Below, in pieces: positions 61,502 through 64,000 of a stretch of DNA of 64,000 nucleotides. Source of the DNA: Rhynchopus sp. YZ270_cl-10. Its lineage: Eukaryota; Euglenozoa; Diplonemea; Diplonemida; Diplonemidae. The stretch spans positions 310,001 through 374,000 of the forward strand of contig OZ037922.1 of assembly GCA_964035575.1 (NCBI GenBank), given 5' to 3'. Below the pieces are notes generated by a model. It made no database searches, had not been told where the DNA came from, and worked only from the letters and a program-made list of their open reading frames with translations. The position numbers were made by a program, and so were the translations under genes. Each line of letters starts with the position of its first letter. Within the stretch, counting starts at the first letter, position 1.

Positions 61502-61947
61502 TTAAAAAAAACCCCCTTTTTTAAAGATGAACCTAACCTTAGGTCACCTTAACCTAGAAAGGGTGTAGCACTGTGATAGGGTGGGTATTTTGGAGTATGA
61601 TCGTTCATAGTATAGTACTATGGGGGGGGAATCATCGTACAATGTAACAATGATCCATTTCGTGGTTTACATCTGATATAAAAAAAAATGAAAAGAAAAC
61701 ACAACACAGGGAGGTTTGATTGAAGTTTTTTGGCTTTTTGGTTCTCTGTTTTCTTTTTTAAATCTGGTTTTTTATGTTGTTCGGAAAAAACCCCCCTTGG
61801 TTTTAGTGTACCCGGCTTTGGAAAAAGCTTCGGTGAGAGAAGAAGAAAACCTCTCCTCATACACACGGTTCCACGCTGAATTAAAGTCTCACAAAATTTG
61901 CAAAAATTTATCAATTCTGCACTCTTTTTATTTCCCCCCTTTTTTTT
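61502..61947. other. Intergenic region upstream of CEP76
   Basis: No gene seen. A family H copy ends about 20 bp before the CEP76 ATG. A family B tail (CCATTTCGTGGTTTACATCT) lies at 61652-61680. Confidence 0.5.
61524..61556 (-). repeat. Family H repeat next to the CEP76 start
   Basis: AAAGATGAACCTAACCTTAG then GTCACCTTAACC. The loop is shortened and the stem CCTAA/TTAGG retained. If transcription starts upstream, this would be in the CEP76 5' leader. Confidence 0.65.
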
Positions 61948-62790
61948 TCACTTATTCGCATTTTCAAACGAAACAAACTTTTTATCTTTCACCCAAGGGG
62001 GGCGGAACGCGAACATTGTATGGTTCCCTTGCGCGCTGACGTCCCAACCTTCGTTTACTTTCCTAAGGTCATGCCTCATGATTGGCGCCCCCCTCTTTGC
62101 GATAATATTCATGTACACAGAGAGTCCGTGCTGCCGCTGTTGTGTGATGCCCGACACGTTGAAGTATATCACAATAATGTCCTCTACTGTGTTGAACACT
62201 GTAGGGAAGAGCTCCTCCCAGTCTTCGTACAGTGTCTTGTAGAGCTGCGCCATGATGTCGGTGAGCAGTGCACGCGATGGTTTTGACAGACTCTTGTCTC
62301 TCCCCGAGGGGACAAAGGCTCCTGCCAAGACCTTCCGCTCTTCTAGCCATTTTCCGCGTAGAATTTCATCCTTAACGGTGTCGAAAGGGTCAGTTTCATA
62401 TGGGTAGGAGCCTTCGTGTTTCAGCGTCGCAGCCACGCCCGGAGCAACGAAGGGTTCGCCATTCCCAATGTTCCCTACCTTAGCTTTGTGGTCCTTGCGC
62501 TGTCTGCTTTGGATTTCTGCAGCAATGTCGTAGGGGCTCACGCTATATTCAAATTGCTCGAAAAAGCTCTTCTGTCCACCAGTCCGAAACGAAACCTGCT
62601 CTGAAGAGCTGCTCACAGACGACCCTTCATCAGGCAGAAACGGGCTCCGTCCCAACCCACCAATGCTAGTGTACGACCCTGGTGCAAAGGCTGCCTTGAT
62701 AACTTCGTGCTCCAACCCTACAGAGCTTGGAAGCTTGCTTGACATACTGGGTCTAGCATAGCCTGGGACACGTCTGTCATCGTCTGCCAT
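61948..62790 (-). CDS. Possible cilium-associated protein (CFAP96/DUF4586-like?)
   Basis: 280 residues, single exon, ATG 62788-62790. The N-terminal 80 residues are Ser/Gly/Pro-rich (SIGGLGRSPFLPDEG). The rest includes YPYETDPFDTVKDEILRGKW, LAGAFVPSGRDKSLSKPSRA, LLTDIMAQLYKTLYEDWEEL and FNTVEDIIVIYFNVSGI. Short Pro/Gly-turn motifs followed by an acidic helix recall microtubule-lumen and cilium-associated proteins. I considered CFAP96 but did not see its diagnostic sequence clearly. There is no signal peptide or membrane helix. Its place next to CEP76 agrees with, but does not prove, a ciliary role. The reading frame is a credible gene; the function is not settled. Confidence 0.6.
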   Translation of the reverse strand: MADDDRRVPGYARPSMSSKLPSSVGLEHEVIKAAFAPGSYTSIGGLGRSPFLPDEGSSVSSSSEQVSFRTGGQKSFFEQFEYSVSPYDIAAEIQSRQRKDHKAKVGNIGNGEPFVAPGVAATLKHEGSYPYETDPFDTVKDEILRGKWLEERKVLAGAFVPSGRDKSLSKPSRALLTDIMAQLYKTLYEDWEELFPTVFNTVEDIIVIYFNVSGITQQRQHGLSVYMNIIAKRGAPIMRHDLRKVNEGWDVSAQGNHTMFAFRPPWVKDKKFVSFENANK

Positions 62791-63300
62791 TTTTTGGTAT
62801 TTGCTTTGAGAAAAGAAAGAAGGGGAAAAAAAAAAACTGTTAGGGTGAAGAAAGAGTATTTGAAAAACGTGGTCAAACGCATCTTCTTTCAGTCGAAGAA
62901 AACATTTGAAATACAGCCCCTCATGGAGGTTCGCCTTTTTGATAGAAGAAACTAGACAATTATACCCGCCAACCGATCTTGATAACTTGATAGAAGGAAA
63001 GAAGACTTATTTTCGTTGAACGCAGCCTTTTTTTTTCCTCCACACTTCGTGTAGAGGGAAAAAAAAATGGCGGCTACTAAAAAACTACCGTTGTTGCGGG
63101 CCTAAGAAGGTAAAAAAGGGGGGAGAGGGGGATGGGGATGGTATTTTCTAAAATGCTTCAATAATTTCAGCAGGGGGGGAAAGGAGGTGCAAAAAAAAAG
63201 GTAACGTTGTATGTGGAAAGGTGGGGGAAAAATAAAAAGAAAAACTTAAAAGAGGAATGTGCCTTCACTGTGTCACACACATCTTTACTGCTATTAAAGA

Positions 63301-63345
63301 AAAGTTTATCATGATGCAGCTATGCTTCTCCGTGCTAAGCCACCG
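63301..63345 (-). repeat. Family H hairpin repeat (diverged)
   Basis: AGTTTATCATGATGCAGCTA then TGCTTCTCCGTGCTAAGCCA. Leader and right stem are recognisable. Confidence 0.6.
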
Positions 63346-63606
63346 CAGGGGTTTTGCAAAATAGAAACTTAACACTCATCACACGATAAAACCCATGGGA
63401 GAGGTTGTGGTGAAACGCACACACACATTGGCGCGGTTCGTCCCTAGAACCGCGAGTGTGTTCAAAATGCTTTGTTTCTATTTCCTCCTTCATTTCATGA
63501 GGTGACAAAAAAAAAATTGAGCGAGGCACCACGGCGGGAGGTTGGGTTTTTTTGAGCGAATAGAGGGATCTGGTGCTTTTTTTTGGTCTCAGGTTGTAAA
63601 ACAATG

Positions 63607-63706
63607 TACCGTATTCATAAAAATGTCCGTAAAAAAGGTCGAACTTCCAGAAAAATCTTGAAAAGGTCGAACATTAGTACGGTCGATAATTTTTACGAAT
63701 ACGGTA
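63607..63706. mobile_element. MITE with TA-flanked terminal inverted repeats
   Basis: Ends TACCGTATTCATAAAAAT and ATTTTTACGAATACGGTA are inverted with one mismatch. The outermost TA on each side can be read as a Tc1/mariner-type target duplication. The interior repeats GGTCGAAC twice. About 100 bp and non-coding. Confidence 0.8.
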
Positions 63707-64000
63707 TTGTAAAAAAGGAAAGTCTTCTTTAGGGCTCCCTCTACCTGCTGTGGGTACGGGGGGTGAGGGGGGTGAGGGGGGATATTTGACTTTGTTAGTG
63801 TGCTATGTGCACATCCATTGTGACCCAAAGGCGTGACACCCTCGAAAATTTTGAAACACGCAAAAAGAGAGTTTGAAAAACGTACTAAAACGCAGCTCGG
63901 TCGGTGCTCATGCAAAGGGGGGGGCTATTTTATTTTTTTTTGATCAAATAGAAGTGAAATTCTATTATTTGCACTCATGCAAAGGGGGGGGCGAGACGTT

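Larger units (their letters stand above)
62791..64000. other. Intergenic right end
   Basis: No gene seen. It contains a family B fragment (62908-62935), family H copies (about 63245-63290 and 63301-63345) and a MITE. AAAGGGGGGGG tracts occur twice, near 63915 and 63981, each after CTCATGC. Confidence 0.5.

Overview
The window is eukaryotic. It holds spliceosomal introns, a four-domain voltage-gated Ca2+-type channel, a CEP76 homologue, a membrane-anchored PH protein, a Notum-like esterase and a long non-LTR retrotransposon (LINE). CEP76, and less certainly the last gene, point to centrioles and cilia, so a unicellular flagellate is the most natural reading. I cannot name the lineage. All protein genes I trust lie on the minus strand, and all 14 introns I resolved begin with GTATG. 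Same-strand arrays with introns would fit, for example, a euglenozoan such as a diplonemid, but this is only a guess.

Layout. 1-5.6 kb: no recognisable gene, few homopolymers, bracketed by a ~168-bp direct repeat and carrying an ~80-bp minisatellite. 5.6-10.6 kb: a PHO80-type cyclin in AT-homopolymer-rich DNA full of short dispersed repeats. 10.6-16.6 kb: an intronless 1974-residue channel. 17.5-18.9 kb: a TM-PH protein. 21.3-24.6 kb: a seven-exon WD40-like/coiled-coil protein (EDC4-like?). 24.9-25.4 kb: an array of ACGCGCGT palindromes. 26.1-27.5 kb: a Notum/pectin-acetylesterase-like secreted hydrolase. 29.5-33.5 kb: a Met/Gln/Gly/Pro-rich protein whose last intron holds six copies of a repeat. 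34.6-35.9 kb: a TRAF-type protein. 36.8-38.5 kb: an isovaleryl-CoA-dehydrogenase-like enzyme. 38.7-40.5 kb: a GT90 (CAP10-like) protein. 40.8-58.8 kb: a tandem duplication carrying two almost identical 1119-residue secreted proteins, with a 6.4-kb LINE inserted in one unit. 59.4-61.5 kb: CEP76. 61.9-62.8 kb: a possible cilium-associated protein.

The most striking content is the duplicated protein. Its N-terminal half has the hallmarks of a CYP74-clan cytochrome P450 and its C-terminal half those of a lipoxygenase, including the HxxxxH motif and a terminal Ile. These are two consecutive oxylipin-pathway activities on one secreted chain. Second is a set of short (40-115 bp) hairpin-forming repeats, here called families H, B, C, D and E. 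They fill nearly every intergenic region, always in the same orientation relative to the genes. One of them (C) is identical to the 3' tail of the LINE, which suggests a LINE/SINE-like partnership.

All calls come from reading the sequence by eye. Repeat borders are good to a few bases. Protein families are assigned by motif recognition, not by searches.
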